Assembly: GCA_020631735.1 (NCBI GenBank)
Contig: CM036160.1
Span: 113,938,680 to 114,002,679, forward strand
Reading direction: 5' to 3'
Source: Saccharum officinarum
Taxonomy: Eukaryota > Streptophyta > Magnoliopsida > Poales > Poaceae
Length of the DNA: 64,000 nucleotides
Below, in pieces: positions 10,047 through 22,023 of this stretch. Position 1 is the stretch's first letter, and each line of letters opens with the position of its first letter. A program made the translations under genes and the position numbers. A model generated the notes under the pieces. It did no database searches and was not told where the DNA came from. It saw nothing but the letters and a program-made list of their open reading frames with translations.

Positions 10047-11369
10047 TGTAACACTCCAGTGTTACGCATGCATTTAGCATTGCAAATCATACACATGATG
10101 CATCATTTGTATTCATAATCACATGTGAAGTAAAGTATAGCTTTGAGTTGAAACATGTGAAGCGTCGCTTTGAAACATGAATGTTGCATATACTTGTTAG
10201 ATTTATTTTTGCCCTAATTATGCTAGCTAGATCAATAAAACATGTTTGGTTGTAAATACAAATCACTTAGAAATAATTATCATGCAATTTGGAGCAAAGT
10301 TGGTATTCAAACTTTTGGCAAAATATCCTTCTAAAAATATTCTTGAAAATAGTAAAAAAAACCCTGCATATTTAGCTTTTGCATTCCAATTCAAAATCTA
10401 TGCAAAAATTTTTAGTTGGTCCCTAAAGCAAAGTTGTAGATGATTAAATTCTAAGCAACTTTTATTTTTGGGCCATTTTCAAAAAAAAAAGGCCATCTTC
10501 TTGCTCAAAATGTGATTTGAAACTATTGTTTGAAATTTATTTGAAAATAGAATTTTAAAAACAATTTTCTCACCTTAACGGGCCGCCGCCTCCTATCCGG
10601 CCCGCTGGCCAAATCTGGCCTGGCCCAGCCTCCGCGCGCCGCGCGCCGCTCACCGTGCCCACGCTCCCCACTCTGGCCCAGCGTGGCTCCGCGGCCTAGG
10701 CCCACGCCACGCCACGCCGTGTTGTCCCCTCCCGCACGCGGACGTGCCCGACCGCGCGCAGGCACCCCGCGCCACGTGGCGGCCGCATGCCGGCAACTCC
10801 GGCGGGGTGGCGCCCGGTAGCCCCCACACGCGCGCACTCGCCCGTTTTCAAGCCCACAATAGCGCTCCGCTCCTCCCTGCCTCCTCCATTGCTTCGCACT
10901 GCCTTCTCCTCCCTCGCCCCACATCGAGCGCACGGCCTCGCTGCCCTCGCCACCGCCCGCTCCGCCGGCGAAATTAGCTGTCGATGGTCCATCGCCGCCC
11001 GCAATCGCGAGCACACCACTCCATCTCGCTCTCCGACATTCTGTGCTCGCGACAACGTCACCGGTTGAGCCAGGCAGAACCCGCCTTGGGCGTTTCTTTC
11101 GCCGCCGGTCATGGAGCCACCGCTACTTTCTATTTGAACTCGGTTTGTAATAACAATGTTTAAACTCCGATGTATCTGTGATACGAACTTTTATATAATA
11201 TGTGATGGTGACCGCTAAACTTGTTACGATCTTGGCTGGTATGCGAGTTGGTTTGAAATCCTCCGTGATTTCACGGATTACTGGGTTATACGGGCTTAAA
11301 TTTGCTAAATCGTCTGCTCTGCGGGTGATTTTCTTACTTAATTTCGTATAATTGGTCGGTTCTATTACA
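10047..11369 (+). mobile_element. Solo LTR, Ty3/gypsy (Tekay/RIRE3-like ends)
   Basis: Starts TGTAACACTCCAGTGTTA and ends GGTTCTATTACA, with TATGA as a 5-bp target duplication at 10042-10046 and 11370-11374. The opening resembles that of the complete element at 24451 (TGTAACACCCCGGGTGTTA), so it is of the same broad class. It is only 1.3 kb long. The middle contains a GC-rich block (10580-11110) as in the longer LTR. No internal domain is present: LTR-LTR recombination removed it. Confidence 0.88.
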
Positions 11370-11789
11370 TATGATGCTCCAAATTTGAAAGGACGCCAAG
11401 AATTTAGTAATGATGTGCACGTAACGAAAAGGGAGCCAAGCCAAAGACACAACGGAATAACTAGCACACGGACGTCCGGCCCTAGGCCCATGTCCGGACG
11501 TAGCTCTGCCGCACCCTGTCCCGTCCCCCATGTAACAGAGCATCCACCGCACCCACGTAACGGGAAGCCTGCCCACCTGCTGCGCCCGCTGGGGGTCTCA
11601 ACCTCATCACGCCCGCGTCACCTCCATAGCCGGGTCTATATATCCATCGCGCGGGAAGATGCTATGAGCTTCTATTCTAGGACTTCATGCGTGTCCTCGG
11701 TGGAGCGTTGCCGTCAGCTTACAACAGATGCCGCCATGGCTCCTGCACTAGCTCTCTCCTCCTCGCTAAACAGCCCTACATTTAAATCT

Positions 11790-12205
11790 TCTTTTGCAAC
11801 ACTAAGATGAAACAATTGCAACATATGACTGAAACAAATGAAATATTTGAAACATACACTTACAACATAGTCATTGTAATATATGCAACATCTAGATAGA
11901 ACACTTGCAACATACGTCTGAAACATATGAAACATATGGAGCATGTTGTTGCAATATATGTGTGAAATATGCAAACATTCGGATCAAAACGCTTGCAACA
12001 TACGTCTAGAACAGATGAAACATTTTGAACAAACGCTTGCAACATGCCTTTGAAACATATGCAACATGCCTTTGAAACACATGCAACATAGATAACATGT
12101 GCAACATCCCTGATCTACTTTTGCAACATCCATAAGAAACAACTGCAACATATAATTTTGAAATGACTGAAACACCTGAAACATACATTTGCAACATAGG
12201 GGAGG
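11790..12205. repeat. Degenerate GCAACAT / TGAAACAT short-repeat array, locus 1
   Basis: About 410 bp built from short degenerate units with the words GCAACAT and GAAACAT every 10-30 bases (for example TTGCAACATACGTCTGAAAC). AT-rich, with sharp borders against GC-rich DNA. The reverse complement of this array shares the phrase GGATGTTGCAAAAG with the array at 22024-22560. The repeat family is not recognised. Confidence 0.8.
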
Positions 12206-12580
12206 GGAAGCCTAGGCCGATCGATTCCAGCCATCGAGGTTAGAGCCAACGGCGAGCGGCGGCGTACGAGCACTACCAGCACCCAGCACCAGCGGCATGC
12301 GCGGGCACCACCACCAGCCAACGCCACCAGCACCGGCCTTGGCTCAGCCTGGCGGATGACGCGTGCTACGAGAGGGAGCGGGCGGCGCGACGCACGGCCA
12401 AAGCGAGGAGCGAGGTGCGGGTGGGGCTTGTGACGGTCAGGGGAGAAGAGCGAGGAGCGAGCAGTGCAGGTGGGGCGCGTGACAGCGTGGGAGCGAGGAG
12501 CGAGGAGCGAGCAGGCAGCGCAGGGCCAGGGCGCGGTGGGAGAAGGCCGAGCGGAGTGAGCGAGCAGTGTTCGAATGAGA
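12206..12580. other. GC-rich simple-sequence block
   Basis: Low-complexity GC-rich DNA with repeated GAGCGAGGAGCGAG words (12400-12520). Frames stay open on both strands through composition only. It borders the GCAACAT-type array, as a similar GC-rich block does at 22560-22860. Confidence 0.55.
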
Positions 12581-13096
12581 ATAAGATACAAAGGGAGTCA
12601 AAGTTGTGGTGCATGTCACGCCACGAATCCGTCCGAAGGAAGTCACTGGCGTTGAACATTCTATTTGTAGTATCATCGAAGACCCAAAGCCAAATGAAAC
12701 AAACTATTTTTGAGCCATGAAATAATGTTTTTCTCTCACAATATTTCAGCACAAGCATCAGTATAAGTCAAATTTCAGTATAAACAAACATGGTGTATTG
12801 CTCATCGAGGGAGGGGGGGCTAATAGCTTTTGCAATTAGCCACCCCCCTTAATTAATTCTGGTTCACCCTCCTCCACTGGTCTCATTCAAGGAAAAACAA
12901 ACTATTGTCTCCAAAGTCAAGGCGAGCACATGGACACTACTTAAGGTGAGGATCGATGATAAATAGTTGCCGTCATTTTCCTTTAAGACTGATGTGAAAA
13001 ACAAAGCAGTGGTGTAAACCATGTGCGTGGTATGGTCGCCTACGCTCTCCTCCAGCGACGGCGGCCGACGCTCCAAGTTTGAAAGGACGCCAAAAA

Positions 13097-13279
13097 GGCC
13101 GACACATGCATGAAGCATTAAATATAGATAAAAAATAAAACTAATTACACAGTTTAGACGAAATGGACGAGACGAATCTTTTAAGCCTAATTAGACCATA
13201 ATTAGACACTAATTGTCAAATAACAACGAAAGTAGCTACAGTGCTATTTTGCCAAATTTTTTACAACTAAACGCTACCC
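13097..13279. mobile_element. MITE, GTTTAG-terminus family, copy 7 (left part deleted)
   Basis: GGCC at 13097 is followed at once by the internal word CACATGCATGAAGCATTAAA, so about 60 bp of the left arm are missing. The right end CAACTAAACGC is present. It lies about 560 bp upstream of the 5' splice site of the SCAB1 leader intron and is part of the promoter region. Confidence 0.7.
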
Positions 13280-13840
13280 AAGCCAAAAGACCCAACACCC
13301 AAAGCCAAATGAAAATCCCCAACGGGCAACGGCTTTCCAATCCATACAGAAAAAGTTCAAACTGCGCCGCTGGTGGTCGCCAGTCGCCAGTCGCCACCGC
13401 CCCGGACCCACGCCATCTCCGGGGGGCACCGCCCCGGAACTCTCTCTCTCTCTCTCCGCACTTCCCACGCGCTCCTCCCTCACCCCGAATCGGTGAATCC
13501 CCTCCGTCCGCTCGCGATCCGACGCTCTGCGCCAGTGCCGCGGAGGGATCCCGAGTCCCTCGGCGCCCGTGCTGTGTCCGCTCCGCGGGCCGTGGGAGTG
13601 GGACCCACTCCGGTCCGGCCGGCCGGGCCGACGTCCCTCCCTCCCACGTCCGGATCGCACCCGCGCCTGACAGAGTGACTGGTTCACTGGCTCGCCGGAT
13701 CTTCTACTCCAGCCTGCTCCTCTCCTCATCCATCCGCTCCCGCTCCCGCCTTCTCATTCCAAAGCTCGCCCTCGCGTCGCCGGCTGCTGCTCGCTCCTCC
13801 GCGGATCCGCGCGGGCTCCGGCGGCATTCTCCTCCCGCGG
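13280..13840 (+). promoter_or_regulatory. SCAB1-like gene: promoter and 5' untranslated exon
   Basis: GC-rich sequence with a CT repeat (13441-13457) leads to a splice donor at 13841 (CCGCGG then GTAAGG). The transcription start was not located and no TATA box stands out. The long open frame here (217 codons) is not coding in the gene model, since translation starts at 14861 after the leader intron. Confidence 0.5.
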
Positions 13841-14837
13841 GTAAGGAAATGCCTCGTTTTCTCTAATGGATTCCGCATTTCCGTTTGTTCCGTTCCAGCT
13901 TCGTTCGTAGGGCTCCTCCTAGTTTGCGCTCTTCGCTTGCCCTCCGCGCCGCGAGCAGCTGCTACCAGGTCGCGTTGCGTTCGCGTTCTGATGGAGCCGC
14001 ATGCTGGTACAGTACTGGCCACCAAGCACCAAAGCGTCTTGTAGAGGAGGAAATGGCTGCAATGGTGGAGCCATACGGCTGTACTTCATTCAGTGTTGGT
14101 TGCCTCTGGGGTACCATGTTGACATCCAATTTCGTATGAAGCTGTGGATCGATTAGGTGCCGCGAGGCGAGTAGTATTTGTTTTTGCGAGTGTGAAAATG
14201 GTCAACGCGTTTCACTAAAAGTTGTGTGTTTCACTTTGAGAATACCAACACGCGTTTGTTCGTGATTTCTTCATCGTCTTGGTTTTGCTTCAAGAGCGTT
14301 ACCGCGGTCGCTGCTGTATGCCAAAATTTCGCTTCCAAGTTTCAACCATCCTAGTACTCGCTTTTCTGGTTAATCAACAACAAACCCATGTTCCGGCACT
14401 GGCTACTCAACTGTACGGCCGCACAGAGAAGTCCTCCCTATTTCGTGGACAAGCTTGCACTCGCTGGTCCTGCTGTCTAACTGTCCTTTTGAGTGGAATT
14501 CAAGGCACTCATGCTAGTAGCACTGCTTGGTTCTCCTGAACTAAATTGCTTCTACTGTGGATCTGTATTCCTGTTTAGTGGGTGAGTGCTGGGCAACACT
14601 TTGTTTTCATGTGAATCTTTACTCTTGCATCTCATAAGGGTCGGTAGTTGTCTGCTAGCGCAAGCATTCAGCTATACGTGTGTACTTTGTAATTGCTCTT
14701 CTGGCTTCCCCCACCATTCGTTATATCTCAGGTTCTGCGCTGCGATTTTATTTTTGCTGTTCATTTTTACCTATCCCATGAATGGTACTTTTAACTGCGT
14801 TGCCATTTTTGGTGCACTAAGGCTCACTTTTCTGCAG
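13841..14837 (+). other. Intron in the SCAB1-like 5' leader
   Basis: Donor GTAAGG at 13841. The acceptor TTTCTGCAG ends at 14837, 23 bases before the start codon. An intron of about 1 kb in the leader would commonly boost expression. The acceptor is clear; the donor is the best candidate upstream. Confidence 0.6.
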
Positions 14838-14860
14838 TCAGGGTCAGGGATTTCTTGTAG

Positions 14861-17800
14861 ATGACTCGAGCTTCCACTATCGATTTTGGACGGAAGAAGC
14901 AGGGCGAGCTCTTTGGGTCAGGGCCACTGCGTCCAGCAAACATCATCAGAAATAAGTTCCCTACCTACAAGAATGGTTCGAACGGGATTGTTATCAAATT
15001 GGCGGATGCCCCAGAAATGCCATCTCTTAAGGAGGCCGTTGCCAAGGAGACAACAGATCTGCTTGATAGGTGTCAGCGCCTTTCAGTCCGTGAGCTCACC
15101 ATGAAATTCGAGAAGGGCTTTAACACAGCTACCTTGTTGTCTAATGAGGTCTGGAGACTACCTGTTTAGTTCCTTGATACTTATTTCAAATTTGGTCCAG
15201 TATAAGTTGAGCTCCCTATTTTTAGATCTGTTTACTGGGCTTCCATGTCACATACAACCTTTTTAATCATTTATTAATGGTTCTATATCCCTTCTGTTCT
15301 GTGATTAGTGTAGTAGCAGTAACTATAAACTATTAATAGAAGGTGGGTAAAAATTCCATTATTTTATATTGAATTTTAGTTGCTTTTAACATGCAGGCTA
15401 AATGGAGACATGCGGCTTTATTGGAGCGAGACATCCTTCTAAAGAATCTTAAAAGCATATTGGAATCACTGAGAGGTCGAGTAGGGGGCAAAAATAAAGA
15501 TGAAATTGAGGAGTCTCTATCTATGGTTGGTTTCTTTCTTTAAACCATAATTAGGTTCTTGCAATAAATTTTTATTTTGGTCAATGTTTATTTCTTTTGA
15601 ATTTGATGGCTCCTTTACCGCCTATTATATATTTTTTCTTTTTTTAAAAAAATACAGCTATGTGCTAAATTGAGCGCTTTTATGGGCACTTTAAGAGTTT
15701 CATACATTTATTATAGGTGGATATTTTAGCAGTTGAGCTATCCAAAAGAGAAGATGAGTTGTTTAAGCAAAAAACAGAGATCACCAAAATTGCAGCCACA
15801 TTGAAACTGGTGAGTTCAAATTTCTAATTTCATAGGCACTAATTCCACACCTTAATGCTATGATTTTTGTTGATGTGAGATGTATGAGACCATTAGATAC
15901 CAATTATATGTCAGAAATTATTTTAGTATCATAGGCCATTTAATGTTGACTGTTTATAATTTTTTTGAGGTAGCAGGAGGGGCCTGGTCCCTACTGATTA
16001 ACTATGTTAAAAGTGAGTAAAAAGTTACAAGAACTAAAAGAAAAAGAAATAAAATTACAATAGGGATTGTGGCTATTCCTCCAAAGAGGGGTAGTATTTA
16101 GATGTCTCCATGTTTTTTGTCCTCTGATATCATTTTCCTATATAGAAGCACACTCAAGCTCTATCCATTTGGTATTGCATTCTGTTCATTCTTCTCAAGC
16201 ACTGATTTTTTTTTCTGTCTTGCAAATAGGCTTCTAAAGATGCCAAGAGAATTGTTGATGAAGAAAGAGCTAATGCTCAGTTGGAGATAGAAAGTGCTAA
16301 ATCTGCTGTACAGAAAATTCAATTAGCACTTAAAGAGCAGGAAAATTTTTATCAAAGAACTGGGAAGCAGGTTAGTGATATCTAAAGATGTAATAGGGCT
16401 CTGCATTGCATCGCCTTCATTACTATTTCTAGATCACTTTGAATACATGGACTAAGTCACTAAACCACCTCCTCCCTATTTACTTATTCGTGCTCATGTT
16501 TTGGTTGTCCTCTGATTCTTAGTATTTCTTCTCAACTATCTGTAGACATGTCTTATTCTGGCAATTTAAAGTTGCTATTGAGTATCGACAAAATGCAAAT
16601 GATAACCTACATCATTGATTGTTTACTTATTATCCTTTTATCTTTATTATAAACCATCTACCTGCACAACTGTGACATCTTGCTTTTACCTTTTTAGTTC
16701 ATTTAACTGAAGTTGCTAGCCTTTAACTGAAGTAGATATTAGCTGTTCATATATTTTATTTAAGTGCCGTTGCAGTTCATTCAATCTCCAGATGTTGATC
16801 TAAGAAAAAAAATTCCATCTGAAATGTGCATACATGACAACCATTTGCTGTGATTACCTCTTAAGGATGTTGAAGAACTGAAGGAAGAAGTTCAAGAAGC
16901 ACGAAGAGTGAAAATGCTGCATTGCCCAAGCAAGGTAGAATCCAAATACTCGTGTCATCATGTGAAAGTTGAAAATTGCAAGTTGTATTTTAAATAGTTA
17001 GCACAATTGTTTGATTATGTATGGAGTTTATGGGGTACCAAATATATTTCAAGTCATCTGAATATGTGTCTAGGCAATGGACATTGAGAACGAGATCCAA
17101 GTTCTACGTGACCAACTGGCTGAAAAATCTTCAGATTCTCTTCACCTTTTGAAAGAGGTATGTGTTTCAAATCCATTTAAACCAAATTGTTCATGTTATT
17201 TTGTGTACCTTGTCAAACTAATGAAGTTCCACAATTTTCCTTTCAATTTTCAAATATTACCTAGTGGTATTAAGTGTTAACTGATTTCTAGTTACGCTTT
17301 TATTGTTATCTTTTCAGTTGGAGCTGCATCGAAGTTACGAGGAAAATGACATGCCCTTGTATGAATTAAAGGGTCTAGAAACCTTAGGCTCAATGCTACG
17401 CTTAGTTGTTCAAGGTTGTGCACATGTAGATTTTTCAAATAGTTCAATCCAGTGGTTTCGCATACAACCTGAAGGAAGCAAGAAAGAAATTATTTCAGGT
17501 TGAGCAATTTTCATCCTACAAAGTACTAATATTTTCTGGAGATGATAAGTTTCTGACATTTGCTGCTACTAAAACTTTTAGGTGCCACAAAGCCAGTATA
17601 TGCTCCGGAACCACATGACGTGGGGCGTTACATCCAAGCTGAAATCAAATTTGGTTGTCAAATCTCAATTGCAAAGACTTCTGGTCCAATTGACCCTGGT
17701 ATGTTTTCCTGATGGATTATCCAACACATATCTGCTTTATAAATTTTGGATTTGTGACATGGCTAACAGTACTTTAATTTTGCAGCTGCAGGATTGGTTG

Positions 17801-18512
17801 ATTATGTAGAGGCTCTTGTGAGGAATCCTGAAACTGATTATAATGTATGATCACGTGTCCATTCTTTTTTTGTTACCATGTTTTTTTTTAAAGAAGGCAC
17901 ACCTTCAACTCTTTCATTACCTTTTCCCGCTTGCTGTAGGTAGTCATTCTTCAAGTGAATGGAATTGCTCAGGCTGCAGATTCTGTACATGTGCTTTCTA
18001 TTGGGAGATTGCGGATGAGGCTTGCTAAAGAAAAGGCAGTCGTTGCGAAAGAGTTCTATTCCTCGTCAATGCAGGTATCATGTAGAAAACATTTTGAACC
18101 CTGTAAGATGGCATCATAGTAAAAGTTTATAGGCAGCTTGGTTCTGCATCATTCATTGTAGCTGCTGTTCCCACGTCATTGGCTATGATAAGAAAAATGT
18201 GATCAATACCTAATACCACCTATTCCAGTTGTGTGGCGTTAGAGGAGGTGGAGATGCCGCTTCCCAAGCGATTTTCTGGCAACCAAGAAAGGATCTCAGC
18301 TTTGTGCTGGCCTTTGAAACAACCAGAGAACGCAACTCGGCACTCATGCTGGCCCGGAGATTCGCTATTGATTGCAATGTAAGTCACTGAGCTGAAGGGT
18401 GGCTTCACCTCACCGTATTGTGATTTGGTAATTATCAAATTCCTGACCATTTTTGCTGTCTGAGTATGTGCAGATCATCCTTACTGGTCCAGGGGATAAA
18501 ACTCCATGGTAA
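14861..18512 (+). CDS. SCAB1: Stomatal closure-related actin-binding protein (SCAB1-like)
   Basis: A plant-specific protein that binds, bundles and stabilises actin filaments and, in Arabidopsis, affects stomatal closure. Coding exons: 14861-15148, 15397-15525, 15717-15809, 16230-16370, 16866-16934, 17074-17157, 17318-17498, 17582-17698, 17786-17844, 17940-18074, 18229-18378, 18474-18512. All introns are GT-AG and the frame is kept throughout, giving 494 residues against about 496 in Arabidopsis. Residues 1-120 hold the N-terminal actin-binding part (K-L-A-D-A-P-E-M-P-S-L-K-E-A). About 100-290 are heptad-rich coiled coil (V-E-E-L-K-E-E-V-Q-E-A-R-R). About 300-390 are the Ig-like domain (S-S-I-Q-W-F-R). 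The rest is the PH-like domain (Y-S-S-S-M-Q-L-C-G-V-R-G-G-G), ending I-L-T-G-P-G-D-K-T-P-W. No lesion is seen. ATG at 14861 is the first in the frame after the leader splice site. Confidence 0.93.
15959..16090 (-). mobile_element. Possible LINE 3' tail in SCAB1 intron 3
   Basis: A T run (15959-15965) followed by GAGGTAGCAGGAGGGGCC and then A-rich sequence looks like the reverse-oriented poly(A) end of a non-LTR element. The other end and target duplication were not found. It lies wholly within an intron. Confidence 0.3.
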
Positions 18513-19202
18513 AGATAAACAAGCAGCACACTCTGAAACCTGAGGTCTGACCCTTTCTTGAATGTACATCTCTGCACATGCAGTAGTTAGATATCTCATC
18601 TGATCTCTGAGAGAGTAATTGAGTTCAGTTTAGCAGTATACCTAAGTGCAAGGCATTGACACCGATTCATTTTTCAGTTTAGGACTCGTTGCATTTGTAC
18701 TCGCAGGTTGTGGCGTTGTATATTTCTGCTCCTGAGGAGCTGAACTGCGAGTGCGATGGGAGGCGCCTGTCTCTTTGCCTCATCTCTCCTCCCCAGCGAT
18801 TTTGGTGTCATTTTTCTCTCATTTTTGCGGGAAGGGAACAGAAACAGACGGAGCGCTTATATTGCCGACTTTATTTCTTACTCCATCGCAAATAGCCCCC
18901 CAGGGTTTTTCTATCTTCTCCCTCGCGTTCCCTTTCTGTTTCACGCGGTCAAGACCGATGGCGTTCCCGGCGGAAGGAGACGATACCGGCGAAACTGTAC
19001 TATAGAGAGGTTTAACAGATTAAGACGGTGCTCGTACGAGGCTGATAACAGCAAGAGGAGGAAGAAAGGCGCGACCATTGTGGGGGCTTCGCTCCGGCGG
19101 CCATGGCGGACCAAGTTCGCAAGATTTCGAAATTTTTGGCGAGACGACGTCGTGGCGGTTGAATTTCAAAGAACAGCAGAGGGGCGGTGAACGCCATTCG
19201 CG
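18513..19202. other. 3' flank of the SCAB1-like gene; no further gene recognised
   Basis: The first 150-200 bases are probably the 3' untranslated region. Beyond, open frames of up to 144 codons (18756-19190) overlap on both strands and show no recognisable domain. Confidence 0.4.
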
Positions 19203-19440
19203 TCTTGTTTGGTTGCCAAAAATTTTTACAAATTTTTCAGATTTCCCGTCACATCGAATCTTTGACACATGCATGAAGCATTAAATATAGATAAAAAATA
19301 AAACTAATTACATAGTTTAGACGAAATTCACGAGACGAATCTTTTAAGTCTAGTTAGTCCATGATTGAATAATATTTATCAAATAACAATGAAATTGCTA
19401 CGGTAGCATTTTCCAAATTTTTTCGGGGACTAAACAGCCC
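19203..19440. mobile_element. MITE, GTTTAG-terminus family, copy 8
   Basis: Left end TCTTGTTTGGTTGCC and right end GGGGACTAAACAGCCCC. Core words are close to consensus (CACATCGAATCTTTGACAC, GAAGCATTAAATATAG). Confidence 0.75.
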
Positions 19441-19890
19441 CTAAAAGTTATAACTGACATGACGGGCTCGGTCGGGACTCGAGCTGGCTTCTAGGGCACG
19501 CTTGAGGCTTCCACTTTCGCGGGGCATTGAAGGCTTGAAGCGTTGATGCCTTGATGGCACTATGGCAGCAAGACTGGCCGGCGTTGATGGCGGACAGGAG
19601 CTGCAGAACGTGATGTCGCGGTCGAGCGACGAGGCATGGCGTGCGATGCAGCAGATGCATGCCTCCAAAGATTGAAGTGTCATGCCGTGAACCTGGGTTC
19701 AGGTTCAGCTACGACAGTAAGCGTTTTGGGCTGGATTAGGCCGGGTTTTTTTGCACTCAAAACTGCTCCATCCGTCCTAGAAAAACTGTCGTTTTAGGTT
19801 TTTCAGACATCATGTTCAACCGTTCGTCTTATTCAAAAAATTTTAATAAATATTATTTATTTTGTTATGACTTATAAGTATCTCAGGAAA
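19441..19890. other. Intergenic DNA with a partial Stowaway-like end
   Basis: No gene recognised in 19441-19760. At 19765 CTCCATCCGTCCTAGAAAAA resembles one Stowaway terminus. The matching opposite end is missing, perhaps lost when the LINE fragment at 19893 arrived. Confidence 0.35.
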
Positions 19891-19892
19891 TG

Positions 19893-20744
19893 GGTGTTTT
19901 CTGTGAAATCTACAAATAATGCGTTAACATGTTCTGATAGTGGACCATACTATAAAAACATCCGGAAGGGAAAATCCTGTCTAAAATTAAGATCTTTCTG
20001 TGGCTAGTTGCAAATAACGCCATTTTGATTAAGGACAACATGTTAAAGAGAAAATGGCAAGGGGATCCGTTGTGTTACTTTTGTCATCTGCCTGAAATAG
20101 TCACCCAATTGTTTTTTACATGTTCTATTGCTAAAATTGTATGGGCAACAATTGCAACATGTTTAGGAGCTACGGATATTCCTACTTCCTTTAACCAATC
20201 TTGGAAATGGTGTGAAACTTGGATTCCCAATGGCAAACAATTTCACGTGGTTGGCATTGCAGCGATATGCTGGTCTGTTTGGAAAATGCGCAACAAAATA
20301 TGCTTTGAGGGGAAGAAGCTTCATAACCCTCTTGAAATAGTGAGTCATGCTTGTGCTCTTATGAAACATTGGGCAGGTCTCCAAAAGGATGTCGACAAGG
20401 AAGTGTTGATCCAAGGAGTAAACGCGATGTTCAAGATCGCTGTGCAAATTCTGGCCGAGCGCCGTAATGAAGCCCAGGCCAACATGCTGCCGGAGGCCGC
20501 CAGGGAGGATGAAGCTGATCAAGAATCTGAGCGCTGAAGTTGTTTTGTGCTATCCTAGCTATCTGTTAGTTTTAGTTGTTTTGCGCTGCTGCTTTTCTGG
20601 GGCTGTTTCCCCGTTATCAGAAGTCTGTTTCTCCTTGTATGATGGTACTCTGAATGTTTCTATACTTTCATGAATTTGTCTTCAAACTCGCTGTATTTCC
20701 GTTCATGGTAATAGAAATGGGGAAGGTCCCTGGTTTGAAAAAAA
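19893..20744 (+). mobile_element. 5'-truncated LINE with zf-RVT end and poly(A)
   Basis: Only the last part of ORF2 and the 3' tail of a non-LTR retrotransposon are present. It ends in a short A run (20738-20744). It is a different family from copies A-C, since the 3' tail differs. No target duplication could be matched by eye. Confidence 0.7.
20025..20537 (+). pseudogene. LINE ORF2 C-terminus with zinc-binding reverse-transcriptase domain
   Basis: The frame has a C-Y-F-C-H...H-L-F/F-F-T-C arrangement typical of zf-RVT (here C-Y-F-C-H-L-P-E then L-F-F-T-C, residues about 17-33). W-S-V-W-K-M-R-N-K-I-C-F-E follows, a common motif after zf-RVT in plant LINEs. The frame continues upstream without an ATG (K-I-F-L-W-L-V-A-N), and further 5' (19893-19985) the homology continues in another frame, so there is at least one frame change. 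No polymerase domain remains. Confidence 0.75.
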
Positions 20745-22023
20745 TGTTCATGACTTGTACTACACTTTTTATATAGGAAAAATTTGAAGTGTTTTAAAAA
20801 ACATTATTTCATTTACTCTTAAACATTCCATCAAATAATAAAATAAACATTTTAATATTAGTTCAAAACCTAATTTTTTAACAAAGTGCACATAAAACTT
20901 AAATAAGGAGGTTTGCCACTAAGTCATACACATAACATGAGCAAGCATGTATGCAACCACACAAAACAAGGCTTAATGACTTATCATTTCATATGCTTAA
21001 TCAAACAAGGAATGCATACAAGTTTAATCAACAAAGATGCTTAAGACAAGATTAATGCAAAGAGCACACTTATACCTAGGTTGTTCCATAACCACCCTTA
21101 ACTTTTGCATAAGTTCTGTTTGGCTCCCTCGGTCGAAAAATTAGATTTTAGAGTCCCTGAACTATGGAAACCGTCTTATTTACCTCCCTGAGCAATTTTG
21201 GCTAAAGTAGTGCCATGTCACTCATCTTACGTGGGCAACGAGAGAGGTAAATCATACTTTCGCGATAGTTCATGGAGGTCAACTAGACTATAAAAAATAT
21301 TGAAATATTTTTTCAGTAAATTATACATATGTTTCTAGAATAAATATTCATTTAAAAATACTAAATTTTGATTTTAGTATTAGAATTAAAATATGAAACC
21401 GGTTTCATATTTTTCAAAGATCATGATCTACGGGTTTTCTGACCTAGGCAACATATAGAGCATGATTTTAGCAAATACAAGAAGTCCGGTATCCTAAGCC
21501 TGTATAAATTGCCTTCCTCCTCAATCATATCGGTAATGCTATATGTCGGGCGTCCGACCCGTGACTTTCACCTCCGAACGTGGCTTGCACTCCTCCGCTT
21601 GCTCGCCTTATCCTCATCCACTTGCCTCACGTCGCTCAGCCCGCTTCATACGGTGCGCCCCCGCTCAGGTAGCAATGAGACGCTCGCCACCGCTCCCTCC
21701 TAAGCCGCTCGCGGCGCCGCCCCGCCCGAGGCATGTGCCCCCCGCCTGAGCCGCGCGCCCCCATTCGCGGTAGCAACGAGCGGCTCGCCGGTGCCGCCCT
21801 CGCCTAGGCCGCTCGCCGGCGCACCCCTCCCGAGTTCCTCGTGCCCCCTGGCCCGAACCACTCCTTCCTGACCCTGACGTCCTCCTCCGCGGCGGCTCCT
21901 TCCCGCACCTCGGCGTCCTCCTCCCCCATACACCGGCGTCCTCCCTCCCCCACAAGGAGCTCCGAACGCCTGCATATTCGGTGGCCATGGCGCTCCTCGC
22001 GCCAGGCTCTCTTCTCTTCCCCC
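20745..22023. other. Intergenic DNA: AT-rich, then GC-rich block
   Basis: 20745-21480 is AT-rich with no gene. 21490-22023 is GC-rich, with repeated GCCGCTCGC-like words and frames open on both strands. No domain or splice structure supports a gene. The GC-rich part directly abuts the array at 22024. Confidence 0.4.

Larger units (their letters stand above)
9815..13091. repeat. Segmental direct duplication: arms 9815-10046 plus 11370-11400, and 12821-13091
   Basis: Both arms contain CTTTTGCAATTAGC, CACTGGTCTCATTC, AACTATTGTCTCCAAAGTCA, GCAGTGGTGTAAACCATGTG and CCTACGCT/CTACGCT, in the same order. The end word TTTGAAAGGACGCCAA follows at 11387-11402 and 13078-13093. The first arm is split by a solo LTR (10047-11369); the second arm is the related empty site. 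The arms are about 3 kb apart. Confidence 0.85.

Noticed and set aside
13213..13866. 217-codon frame upstream of SCAB1
   Set aside because: It overlaps the MITE at its start and the untranslated leader exon. The true start codon of the gene is at 14861 after the leader intron.
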